Positions 1-6,085 of a stretch of DNA of 6,964 nucleotides are shown here, piece after piece. Location: contig CAKPBH010000055.1 in assembly GCA_934140355.1 (NCBI GenBank), positions 1 to 6,964 of the forward strand, in the 5' to 3' direction. How positions within the stretch are numbered: position 1 is the stretch's first letter; the number at the start of each line of letters is the position of its first letter. This DNA comes from an uncultured Bacilli bacterium (lineage in GTDB: Bacteria; Bacillota_I; Bacilli_A; RF39; UBA660). Made by a program: the position numbers and the translations under genes. Below the pieces are notes generated by a model. That model had not been told where the DNA came from and ran no database searches. It saw only the letters and a list, made by a program, of their open reading frames with translations.

Positions 1-11
1 AACAAAAAAAA

Positions 12-77
12 GCTCTCTAAACCCTTATAAAATAAGGGATAGGGAGTTTTTAACCTTCAAAAACTGTCAAACTCAGG
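12..77 (+). repeat. Left copy of a perfect 66-bp inverted repeat
   Basis: Positions 12-77 are the exact reverse complement of 6899-6964, with no mismatch over 66 bases; identity stops just past 77 (T here, A in the other copy). The unit has two internal hairpins: 13-46, and 45-65 (AGTTTTT / AAAAACT around a 7-nt loop). A run of eight A's at 4-11 becomes a U tract for leftward transcripts. No transposase or recombinase gene lies between the copies. It could be a dispersed terminator or small-RNA repeat, the edge of an invertible segment, or an assembly boundary at a repeat. Confidence 0.95.
13..51. terminator. Bidirectional intrinsic terminator in the left repeat
   Basis: CCCTTAT (22-28) pairs perfectly with ATAAGGG (32-38) over an AAA loop. 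The stem extends outward through CTCTCTA (13-19) with TAGGGAG (40-46), using one U-G wobble in the plus-sense RNA. Five T's follow at 47-51. Read leftward, the same hairpin (now with one C-A mismatch) is followed by eight U's (complement of 4-11). It should stop transcripts in both directions and isolates sufB from whatever lies to the left. Confidence 0.8.
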
Positions 78-85
78 TAAAATAG

Positions 86-140
86 AAGTTATTTTCTTTT
101 CAAAAATCTTCTTTGCAAAGAAAAATAACTTTTTATTTTT
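86..140 (+). terminator. AT-rich hairpin with T tract upstream of sufB
   Basis: The left arm near 86-99 (AAGTTATTTTCTTT) pairs with 117-131 (AAAGAAAAATAACTT) apart from one bulged A. The 17-nt region between the arms ends in the small palindrome CTTTGCAAAG (111-120). The right arm runs into TTTTTATTTTT (130-140). It looks like a second terminator in series with the repeat hairpin. Because it directly abuts the sufB -10 element, a role at the sufB promoter cannot be excluded. Confidence 0.55.
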
Positions 141-158
141 ACCTATTTTTGATATAAT
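130..158 (+). promoter_or_regulatory. sufB promoter, extended -10 type
   Basis: TATAAT at 153-158 is preceded by TGA (150-152), giving a consensus extended -10. The hexamer 17 bp upstream (130-135, TTTTTA) is a poor -35, so the extended -10 probably carries recognition. Transcription would start near 165, leaving a leader of about 18 nt that contains only the ribosome-binding site. The same TGATATAAT string precedes agrA and the putative short RNA at the right end. Confidence 0.7.
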
Positions 159-182
159 AAACATAGAAAAAAGGTGATTACA

Positions 183-1490
183 ATGAAATTAACAAGTGAT
201 GACATCAAAAATATCTCAAGTATCAAAGAAGAACCAAGTTGGATGCTAGACTTTCGCCTAAAAGCCTTTGAAACCTTCAAAAATAGCAAAGATCCATCTT
301 TTGGCCCAAGTCTAAATATTGATTATGACAGTATTAATTATTATAAAAAAAGGGAGGAAAAATTAACGAACGATTGGAATAACATATCATGTTCCATTCG
401 TGATGAATTTGATAAACTAGGCGTTATTGATGCCGAAAAAAAATACTTAGATGGAATTGGCGCTCAATACGATAGTGAAGTGATTTATCATAATATGATA
501 AAAGAGTTGGAAGAAAAAAATGTCATCTTCCTAGATACCGATAGTGCACTAAAACAACATCCAGAAATCTTCAAAAAATATTTTAATCAATTAGTAAAAT
601 ATGATGAAAATAAATTTACAGCATTAAATGGTGCTGTTTGGAGTGGCGGAACATTTATCTATATTCCCCCTCATACCAAATTAGACCGTCCTTTGCAAAG
701 TTATTTTCGAATTAATAGTAAAAATATGGGACAATTTGAACGAACACTAATTATTGTTGATGAAGGTAGCGAACTTCACTACATTGAAGGATGCACAGCA
801 CCAACTTATACAGAAGATGCTCTCCACGCTGCTGTCGTAGAAATATTTGTAGAAAAGAATGCAAAATGCAGATATACAACAATTCAAAACTGGTCCAGTG
901 ATGTTTATAATTTAGTAACCAAAAGAGCCATTGTTGAAGAAAATGGTTTAATGGAATGGATTGATGGAAATGTTGGTGCAAGAACTAATATGAAATACCC
1001 TGCATGTATCCTAAATGGCCCTCATGCTAGAGGAACTTGTATAACAGTAGCTGGCGCTGGAAAAAATCAAATTCAAGATACAGGAGCCAAGATGATTCAT
1101 TTAGCTCCATACACGAAAAGTAATATTGTCTCAAAATCCATCGCTTCAAATGGAGGTAACGCCACTTATCGTGGCACAGTAAAGATAACCAAAGAAGCAC
1201 ATGACTCCATAGCAAGTGTCAAATGTGATACAATCATTTTAGATAAACTTTCTAAAAGTGATACCATTCCTAATAATATTGTAGCGAATTCAACATCTTT
1301 ATTAGAACACGAAGCAACAGTTAGCAAAATTAGTGATGACAAACTATTTTATCTCATGAGTAGAGGACTTCCTGAAGAAGCCGCCAAAGAATTAATCATT
1401 CTAGGATTTATCAATGAATTTAGAGAAGAATTACCAATGGAGTATGCAGTAGAATTAAATCGATTATTAAAAATCAATATTGAATCTTAA
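183..1490 (+). CDS. sufB: Fe-S cluster assembly scaffold protein SufB
   Basis: SufB is the scaffold subunit of the SUF iron-sulfur assembly machine, working in the cytosol with SufC (ATPase) and SufD on sulfur delivered by SufS/SufU. The 435-aa product matches Bacillus-type SufB along its length: KEEPSWMLDFRLK near residue 16, NMGQFERTLIIVDEG, EGCTAPTYTEDALHAAVVEI, MEWIDGNVGA, QDTGAKMIHLAP and LEHEATVSKI (374-383). The conserved CDTIILD cysteine is Cys348, followed by the Gram-positive SDTIP motif rather than the proteobacterial GDxCGAHT. The N terminus is about 30 residues shorter than in B. subtilis SufB. ATG at 183 is preferred over the in-frame GTG at 174, because that GTG lies inside the Shine-Dalgarno AAGGTGA (171-177). 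In most Firmicutes sufB ends a sufCDSUB operon; here it has its own promoter and terminators on both sides, and no other suf gene is visible. Confidence 0.95.
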   Translation: MKLTSDDIKNISSIKEEPSWMLDFRLKAFETFKNSKDPSFGPSLNIDYDSINYYKKREEKLTNDWNNISCSIRDEFDKLGVIDAEKKYLDGIGAQYDSEVIYHNMIKELEEKNVIFLDTDSALKQHPEIFKKYFNQLVKYDENKFTALNGAVWSGGTFIYIPPHTKLDRPLQSYFRINSKNMGQFERTLIIVDEGSELHYIEGCTAPTYTEDALHAAVVEIFVEKNAKCRYTTIQNWSSDVYNLVTKRAIVEENGLMEWIDGNVGARTNMKYPACILNGPHARGTCITVAGAGKNQIQDTGAKMIHLAPYTKSNIVSKSIASNGGNATYRGTVKITKEAHDSIASVKCDTIILDKLSKSDTIPNNIVANSTSLLEHEATVSKISDDKLFYLMSRGLPEEAAKELIILGFINEFREELPMEYAVELNRLLKINIES

Positions 1491-1527
1491 AAGAAGTTAT
1501 CCCAAAGTTGGGATTTCTTCTTTTTTT
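1491..1527 (+). terminator. sufB intrinsic terminator
   Basis: The hairpin begins one base after the sufB stop codon. ATCCCAA and TTGGGAT form the core, extended by AAGAAGTT opposite TTCTTCTT with two mismatches, and a run of seven T's follows. Read leftward the hairpin is also intact but is followed by a weaker U-rich stretch (CTTCTTTTAAG). Confidence 0.88.
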
Positions 1528-1584
1528 ATGTCAAATTAATGTAAAATAAATAAACCTCACTTTTTATTTTTAAATGATTAAAAC

Positions 1585-1752
1585 CTAAATTACGCCACCA
1601 AAAATACTCATAATATCTTCAATCTGAAAATAACACTTAGTTCCATAGAAGTATTTTTCTTTCCAGTCATCATTAACAAAGGAAACAATAATTTCAAAAA
1701 TTTGTATCTTATCTAATAGAATGCTATAGTCTTTACTGAAAGGAGGGATAAT
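1585..1752 (-). pseudogene. Possible 3' remnant of an unrecognised gene
   Basis: Read on the minus strand from the ssb start down to a TAG at 1585-1587 there are 55 open codons with protein-like composition, including NDDWKEKYFYGTKCYF and ending EDIMSIFGGVI. There is no ATG or ribosome-binding site at its upstream end: the frame runs into ssb and hits TAA at 1771-1773. The only internal ATG is near the stop (1609-1611). The ssb promoter overlaps it. I infer the tail of a decayed gene cut off by the ssb side. I do not recognise the family, and a chance open frame of this length in AT-rich DNA is possible. Confidence 0.3.
1702..1730 (+). promoter_or_regulatory. ssb promoter
   Basis: TTGTAT at 1702-1707 and TATAGT at 1725-1730 are separated by exactly 17 bp. 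A TG at 1722-1723, one base before the -10, makes it an extended -10 promoter. Predicted transcription start is near 1737, only a few bases before the AAAGGAGGG ribosome-binding site, so the leader is about 16 nt. Confidence 0.65.
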
Positions 1753-2151
1753 ATGTTGAATCAAGTTGTATTAGTTGGAAGAATTGTCAAGACACCAGAA
1801 TTAAGAACTACTGAAACTGGCAAAAAAACTGCAACAGTAACTTTAGCCGTTCCAAGAAATTACAAAAACATGAACGGAGAATATGAAACCGATTTTTTAG
1901 ATTGCACCTTATGGACTAATGTTGCTGAAAATACTACGGAATACTGTCAGTCAGGCGATATGGTAGGCGTTAAAGGAAGAATTCAAACAAGAGTAATTAC
2001 CAGTGATGATGGAAGCAAAAAGAAAAAAACAGAAATTGTTGCGGAAAAAGTTACCTTTCTAGCCCAATCTCCAAATAATAAAGAAGGAAAAAAAGAAACT
2101 AAAAAATCACAAAAATCCATTAAAGAAACCAAGCAAGAGAAGAAAAATTAA
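1753..2151 (+). CDS. ssb: Single-stranded DNA-binding protein without acidic tip
   Basis: SSB coats single-stranded DNA during replication, recombination and repair. The 132-aa product begins with the classic OB-fold opening MLNQVVLVGRIVKTPELR and continues with TVTLAVPRNY, FLDCTLWTNVAENT, GDMVGVKGRIQTR and the closing strand TEIVAEKVTFLAQ, so the OB fold covers roughly residues 1-105. The remaining 27 residues are lysine-rich (about 10 Lys to 4 Glu) and end in EKKN. The usual acidic tip (DDDIPF-like), which recruits partner proteins, is absent, and no frame just past the stop supplies one. Other SSBs lacking the tip are accessory forms such as B. subtilis SsbB, so a paralogue beside a full-length SSB elsewhere is plausible. 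The start is set by AAAGGAGGG with 5-nt spacing to ATG. The gene is not next to rpsF/rpsR, the usual neighbours of the main ssb. Confidence 0.92.
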   Translation: MLNQVVLVGRIVKTPELRTTETGKKTATVTLAVPRNYKNMNGEYETDFLDCTLWTNVAENTTEYCQSGDMVGVKGRIQTRVITSDDGSKKKKTEIVAEKVTFLAQSPNNKEGKKETKKSQKSIKETKQEKKN

Positions 2152-2164
2152 CCATTCTTCTCTT
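2135..2164 (+). terminator. Hairpin spanning the ssb stop codon
   Basis: AAGAGAAGAA (2135-2144) and TTCTTCTCTT (2155-2164) are perfect 10-bp arms around a 10-nt loop that contains the ssb TAA (2149-2151). The stem has few G-C pairs and is followed only by AATTTATG, so termination may be weak; it may instead protect the mRNA 3' end. Part of the lysine-rich tail is encoded by the left arm. Confidence 0.5.
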
Positions 2165-2212
2165 AATTTATGTAGAATAGTTACGACAATTTGTAAAGTT
2201 AATTTGAATAGA

Positions 2213-2241
2213 TTGTATTTAAAAAATCTTTGTGCTAAACT
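2213..2241 (+). promoter_or_regulatory. Probable promoter of the S41 protease gene
   Basis: TTGTAT (2213-2218) lies 17 bp before TAAACT (2236-2241), with TG at 2233-2234 giving an extended -10; the -35 is identical to that of ssb. The start would fall near 2248, just before the ribosome-binding site. A competing extended -10, TGATATTAT (2241-2249), has no -35 at proper spacing and would start transcription inside the translation start region. Confidence 0.45.
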
Positions 2242-2259
2242 GATATTATGGTGATGGAA

Positions 2260-3609
2260 ATGAGAATATTCAAAAAAGATAAAAATGATAAAATAAAAAA
2301 ATCAAAAGAAATTATCAAAAAAGAAAAACAAAAAATTAAAGAAGAGAAGAAAAAATTAAAAGCAGAAAAAAGACAAAAATTTAATCAATCAACTCCAGGA
2401 AAGGTAATAAATAAAGTATTTTTACCCAAAACTCTTGATAATGAAAATATAACCCTAAAAAATAAAATATTCTCAAGTCTTGGCTACGAACTACTAGGAT
2501 TTTTAATTTGTTTACTCGTATTATTTTTCTTAAGTGGTGGAAAAAACTTTGTTAAATTGTATCATGATTTACAAAAATTAATCAATGTTTATGATACTGT
2601 TACTTCCAATTATTACGGTGATTTAGATAAAAATAAAATGATTGATAAAGCAATCGACTCCATGTTATCTCAAACCGGAGATAACTATACAACTTATACC
2701 AATCAAAAAGAAACAAATAGTTTTTTGGAAACTGTCGATGGAACTTATGAAGGAATCGGCTGCATGGTATCCATGGATCAAGAAGGAAATATTATTGTTG
2801 TTAGTGTATTTGAAGATGGTCCCGCTAAAAAAGCTGGTATGAAAGAAAAAGATATCATTTTAAAAATAGACGGTAAAGATTATAAAGGAAAAACTAGTGA
2901 AGATATGTCTAACTATGTTAAAAATAGCAAGAATAAAACAGTAAAATTAACGATTAAAAGAGAAGGAGAAGAAAAAGAAATAACGATTAATAGAAAAACA
3001 GTAGAAGTTCCAAGTGTAGAAAGCAAAATTATTGAACAAGACGGTAAAAAGGTAGGGTACATAGACATCACAGTATTTTCAGGAGTTACCTACGAACAGT
3101 TTAAAAATCAACTAGAAAAATTAGAAAAAAAAGGAATCCAAGCTTTAATAATAGACGTTAGAAATGACTCTGGAGGATATTTAACTGCAGTAACAGATAT
3201 TAGCAGTCTCTTCTTAAAAAAAGGGAAAATAATTTATCAACTCCAAGATGATAAAAAGAAAGAAGTTGTCAAAGACAAAACCAAAGAAAGTAGAAGTTAT
3301 CCAGTTGCCGTACTAGTTAACTCCGCTAGTGCTTCCGCTTCTGAAATCCTAGCCTCTGCTATCAAAGAAAGCTACGGTGGGTTAGTAGTAGGCACACAAA
3401 CTTATGGAAAAGGAACTGTTCAAAAAACAAAAAAATTATCAGATGGAAGTATGATTAAATATACAACTCAAAAATGGCTCACTCCAAATGGAAATTGGAT
3501 TAACGAAAAAGGAGTAACCCCAACTAACGCTATTGAATATGATGTAACCTCAGAACAAGATAAGCAACTTCAAACTGCAACAGAATTATTGTGCAAAAAG
3601 ATAAAATAA
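2260..3609 (+). CDS. S41 family C-terminal processing peptidase, membrane-anchored
   Basis: A CtpA/CtpB-type serine protease acting outside the membrane, cleaving proteins near their C termini. Numbered from ATG 2260 (449 aa): residues 1-45 are a very Lys/Glu-rich cytoplasmic extension, likely helical; about 74-92 form one membrane segment; about 160-240 are a PDZ domain (GIGCMVSMDQEG, VFEDGPAKKAGMKEKDIIL); the S41 domain follows. The catalytic Ser359 lies in SASASASE, with Lys384 and Gln388 in TYGKGTVQ, matching the S-K-Q spacing of B. subtilis CtpB (25 and 4 residues). RNDSGGYL replaces the usual RNNPGGYL. In-frame ATGs also exist at 2248 and 2254. I prefer 2260 because GGTGATGG sits just upstream, resembling the AGGTGAT sites of sufB and agrB, whereas 2248 has none. 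The substrate is unknown. It lies upstream of agr but has its own promoter, so a role in peptide signalling is not implied. Confidence 0.92.
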   Translation: MRIFKKDKNDKIKKSKEIIKKEKQKIKEEKKKLKAEKRQKFNQSTPGKVINKVFLPKTLDNENITLKNKIFSSLGYELLGFLICLLVLFFLSGGKNFVKLYHDLQKLINVYDTVTSNYYGDLDKNKMIDKAIDSMLSQTGDNYTTYTNQKETNSFLETVDGTYEGIGCMVSMDQEGNIIVVSVFEDGPAKKAGMKEKDIILKIDGKDYKGKTSEDMSNYVKNSKNKTVKLTIKREGEEKEITINRKTVEVPSVESKIIEQDGKKVGYIDITVFSGVTYEQFKNQLEKLEKKGIQALIIDVRNDSGGYLTAVTDISSLFLKKGKIIYQLQDDKKKEVVKDKTKESRSYPVAVLVNSASASASEILASAIKESYGGLVVGTQTYGKGTVQKTKKLSDGSMIKYTTQKWLTPNGNWINEKGVTPTNAIEYDVTSEQDKQLQTATELLCKKIK

Positions 3610-3849
3610 AACTTTATTTATCTAAAAAGATATTTAAAGCTTTTTTTCTTAAAAATTATTATATAAATACATGAAAAATTTATATTATTAACTATAAAAT
3701 AGAAAAATAGCAATAATACTAGATGAACTAAAATCGTATGAGATATTCTTTGATAAAGAAAAATAAAAAGTAACAAATTACTAATATATTGTCTTTGAGA
3801 GTCCAAATTTAACTTTTTAACGTACAAAAATAAATATTTTGTCAATTTA
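3610..3849. other. AT-rich intergenic gap, no gene supported
   Basis: About 240 bases without a convincing gene. A weak A/T-only hairpin (GATAAAATAAA / TTTATTTATC, roughly 3600-3623) overlaps the protease stop and could be a poor terminator. A small hairpin TTCTTT-GAT-AAAGAA occurs near 3747-3761 with no T tract. The 75-codon open frame on the minus strand starts with TTG, lacks a ribosome-binding site and is dominated by Ile/Leu/Phe/Tyr as expected of random AT-rich DNA. I see no tRNA, riboswitch or array here. Confidence 0.6.
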
Positions 3850-3858
3850 TGATATAAT
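3850..3858 (+). promoter_or_regulatory. agrAC promoter, extended -10
   Basis: TGATATAAT at 3850-3858 is a consensus extended -10. The hexamer 17 bp upstream (3830-3835, ATAAAT) is not a -35. The near-consensus TTGTCA at 3839-3844 is only 8 bp away and cannot pair with it. Predicted start near 3865 gives a leader of about 23 nt ending in the strong GGGGAGGAG site. The ACTAAT-type repeats found upstream of agrB are not obvious here, so this promoter may not depend on AgrA. Confidence 0.65.
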
Positions 3859-3887
3859 AGCCCTATTCGCTGGGGAGGAGTAAAGAT

Positions 3888-4610
3888 ATGATAAGATTTA
3901 TTATATGCGAAGACAATAAAGAATTTTTAATGAGAATTCATAATATTTTAACGAAGGTCATGATGCCTTATAATTTTGAATATAAAATTAATAAATTTAC
4001 AGAGTATAATAAGGAAGTTCATGAGTTAATTAAGAAAGAAGGAGAAGAAAAAGTATATATTTTAGACATTGAACTTGGTGAAGTATCCGGATTAGAAATT
4101 GCTTCAGAAATAAGAGAGGAAGACTTAGATAGTGTTATTTTATTTGTAACAAATCATGGCGAATGTAAAAATGATATATTCTATTCAAGATTATTAGCCA
4201 TTGATTTTATACCAAAAGATAAAATATGGCCGGATAGACTAGAGGAAACAATTAAGTACATTATAAAAACCATCAATAAGAAAAAAGTACTGATTTATAA
4301 TTTTAATCGTAATTCTTACAGGATTCCTTTTGATAATATTCTATATATAGAAAAATTACAGGATGCATCAAAATGTGTAATTGTAACAGAAAATGGAGAA
4401 AAATTTGAAACCAATATCTCCATTCAAGAATTATTAGAAAAATTAGGAAGAAGCTTCTTTCAATGCCACAAATCATGTATCGTAAATATTGAGAAAATTA
4501 AAAAAATAAATTATTCAGAAAACACAATTACATTTTTAAATAATAAAACTGTTTATTTACTTTCAAATAGAAAAAAGAAGGAGTTGAAAGCATATGTGGC
4601 AAATTATTAG
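3888..4610 (+). CDS. agrA: AgrA-like LytTR response regulator
   Basis: Cytoplasmic DNA-binding response regulator, 240 aa, the predicted output of the agr circuit. The receiver domain covers about residues 1-127: acidic pair Glu8-Asp9 (FIICEDN), phospho-acceptor Asp60 in YILDIELGEVSGLEIA, Thr88 (LFVTNHG) and Lys110 (DFIPKD). The LytTR domain covers about 133-240, with IPFDNILYIEKLQ and the family signature FFQCHKSCIVNIEKIKKI near 190-207. LytTR regulators bind pairs of about 9-bp direct repeats spaced roughly two helical turns. The ATG is preceded by GGGGAGGAG (3872-3880) at 7 nt. The 3' end overlaps agrC by 17 bp, so the two are translationally coupled. Here the regulator precedes the kinase, the reverse of Staphylococcus. 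The name rests on the linked agrC, agrD and agrB; the paralogues ComE and BlpR share the same domains. Confidence 0.9.
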   Translation: MIRFIICEDNKEFLMRIHNILTKVMMPYNFEYKINKFTEYNKEVHELIKKEGEEKVYILDIELGEVSGLEIASEIREEDLDSVILFVTNHGECKNDIFYSRLLAIDFIPKDKIWPDRLEETIKYIIKTINKKKVLIYNFNRNSYRIPFDNILYIEKLQDASKCVIVTENGEKFETNISIQELLEKLGRSFFQCHKSCIVNIEKIKKINYSENTITFLNNKTVYLLSNRKKKELKAYVANY

Positions 4611-5907
4611 TACGTATTTAGGTATAGTGATAATGACATTATCTCTAGCAATATATGCAAAAACGGTTTTAGAAAAACGGCCTAAAATTAGTTATTTTCA
4701 ATTGATAATATTAATTTTGATAGTTTCTGCTTTTCATACGGTTTTGCAATTAAATATTAATGGAACAATAAAAACTATTATAATGTGTGCAGTGAATATA
4801 ACATTATTTAAATATGCTTTTCAAATCTCATATGAAAAATCAATATTACTTACATTTATGTATATGATAATATTATTAATTCCAGATTTAATAGAAATAT
4901 TTTTTCTAACAAAAATTTTAGGATTAACCATCAAATACTGCCAGGAATTTTATTCAGGAACAGTATTAGCTAACTTAACTACATCTATTATTTTTTTGGG
5001 AATAGTATACGTATGTAAAAGAAAAATCAAAAAAATAGTAGCCATTGAATTAAATAATAGTAAAAAAATAGTTATTTTTTCTATTTTAATTTTTATATGT
5101 ACTGGTTTATTATTTTATACATTGATAAAGGAATTGAGTTTAAATAATAATGTTTTTTTATACCTACTTGCTATTTTGGTTTTAATTGTTGTACTGCTTA
5201 GTTTAATCCAGCAGACAATGATTAATAATAAAATAACAAATGATTATGATAAATTACTTGAATTTATGAAAACTTATGAAGAAGAAATTGAAAATCAAAG
5301 AACTATTCGACATGAAACAAAAAATGAATTTTTAGCCATTCGTTCAAAAATATGTGATAAAGAAAAAGAAGAAACTATAATTGATTATATTGACGAAATT
5401 CTAGGTGATACATATTCAGTAAAAAATGAAAAATATGCTAAATTTGGTTATTTACCCGCTAATGGGGTAAAAGGTTTATGTTATTTTAAAACACAAAAAG
5501 CAGAGGAACAAGGGATTAATGTTTCAATTAATATTTCCAAAAAAATCAAAACTTCTACAATATTTAATTTGAAGACAAAAGAGCAAAGAGATTTTGCTAA
5601 AATTCTGGGTGTATTTATTGATAATGCTATTGAAGCAAGTGCTGAATCTAAAGATAAAGAACTTGGAATTGAAGCGTACTCTAATTTGGATAATGAATTT
5701 AGAATGATTATTTCAAATACCTATAACAATGATATAGACGAAGAAAAAATAGGAAAAGAAAATTTTACAACAAAAGGAAAAAATCGAGGACATGGACTTT
5801 TACTGGTTAATCAAATTGTTCAAAAAAATAATATTTTTAAAACAAAAAGAGAAATTAAAAATAATATTTATAGCCAAACGATTATCATAAAAAAAGCACT
5901 TCAATAA
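4594..5907 (+). CDS. agrC: AgrC-like quorum-sensing histidine kinase (HPK10)
   Basis: Membrane receptor kinase for the cyclic peptide made from AgrD, 437 aa. The N-terminal half has six or seven hydrophobic segments (about 4-20, 34-53, 58-76, 84-105, 124-141, 158-177, 187-206). A helical linker leads to the phospho-acceptor box RTIRHETKNEFLAIRSK, with His240. The ATP-binding domain lacks most classical boxes but keeps the HPK10 N box FIDNAIEAS (Asn344) and the glycine box KGKNRGHGLLLV (394-405). This minimal layout is typical of AgrC and related peptide receptors (DUF4004/GHKL_5-like ATPases). AGAAGGAG lies 10 nt before the ATG, inside the end of agrA. The TAA stop lies in the loop of the terminator shared with agrD. 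The N-terminal sensor is the least conserved part, as expected for a receptor matched to its own peptide. Confidence 0.9.
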   Translation: MWQIISTYLGIVIMTLSLAIYAKTVLEKRPKISYFQLIILILIVSAFHTVLQLNINGTIKTIIMCAVNITLFKYAFQISYEKSILLTFMYMIILLIPDLIEIFFLTKILGLTIKYCQEFYSGTVLANLTTSIIFLGIVYVCKRKIKKIVAIELNNSKKIVIFSILIFICTGLLFYTLIKELSLNNNVFLYLLAILVLIVVLLSLIQQTMINNKITNDYDKLLEFMKTYEEEIENQRTIRHETKNEFLAIRSKICDKEKEETIIDYIDEILGDTYSVKNEKYAKFGYLPANGVKGLCYFKTQKAEEQGINVSINISKKIKTSTIFNLKTKEQRDFAKILGVFIDNAIEASAESKDKELGIEAYSNLDNEFRMIISNTYNNDIDEEKIGKENFTTKGKNRGHGLLLVNQIVQKNNIFKTKREIKNNIYSQTIIIKKALQ

Positions 5908-5919
5908 AGAGTGCTTTTT
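5891..5919. terminator. Bidirectional terminator between agrC and agrD
   Basis: AAAAAGCACT (5891-5900) and AGTGCTTTTT (5910-5919) form a perfect 10-bp stem over a 9-nt loop. The A and T runs make it a standard intrinsic terminator in both directions. The left arm encodes the last AgrC residues, the agrC stop (5905-5907) is in the loop, and the agrD stop (5925) is six bases from the other side. One hairpin thus ends both convergent transcripts. Confidence 0.92.
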
Positions 5920-5924
5920 GTAAT

Positions 5925-6047
5925 TTATTTTTCAATTAGACTTTTTGGCATTTTTGGCTCATCAATAAACCAAAGATAGCAACCTTTAGTACCAGTGCTA
6001 GCGGCACTACCTCCAATCTTTGCTAATAAGTCTGCAATAAAACTCAT
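5925..6047 (-). CDS. agrD: AgrD autoinducing peptide precursor (40 aa)
   Basis: Short precursor of a secreted cyclic thiolactone signal, found by translating the minus strand beside agrB. It has the three AgrD parts: an N-terminal amphipathic helix (MSFIADLLAKIGG, residues 1-13) for membrane contact, a signal core GCYLWFI (22-28) with the only cysteine at 23, and the conserved acidic/proline tail DEPKMPKSLIEK (29-40) recognised by AgrB. By analogy AgrB cuts before Asp29 and joins that carbonyl to the Cys23 thiol, giving a Cys-Tyr-Leu-Trp-Phe-Ile ring. This is one residue larger than the five-residue rings of S. aureus and C. perfringens peptides; a cut after Phe27 would give five. The N-terminal trimming site, and hence the exocyclic tail, cannot be read from sequence. 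AAGGAGG (6056-6062) lies 8 nt before the ATG. It is 38 bp downstream of agrB and surely co-transcribed. Confidence 0.93.
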   Translation of the reverse strand: MSFIADLLAKIGGSAASTGTKGCYLWFIDEPKMPKSLIEK

Positions 6048-6085
6048 AATTTTTTCCTCCTTCTTTTTATTCTTTTTATGTAAAA

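Noticed and set aside
751..981. Open frame of 76 codons on the minus strand inside sufB
   Set aside because: Fully antisense to a well-conserved gene, with no ribosome-binding site and a composition that mirrors sufB codons.
1027..1215. Open frame of 62 codons on the minus strand inside sufB
   Set aside because: Antisense shadow of sufB with no start signals.
2642..2842. Open frame of 66 codons within the S41 protease gene in another frame
   Set aside because: Lies wholly inside the PDZ-coding region and has no independent ribosome-binding site.
2260..3609. The S41 protease as a dedicated processor of the AgrD signal
   Set aside because: It has its own promoter and is 278 bp away from agrA; known peptide maturation uses AgrB plus other proteases, and nothing in the sequence links it to AgrD beyond proximity.
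3618..3845. Possible 75-aa hydrophobic protein on the minus strand upstream of agrA
   Set aside because: TTG start with no ribosome-binding site, and residues dominated by Ile/Leu/Phe/Tyr/Asn as expected from random AT-rich DNA.
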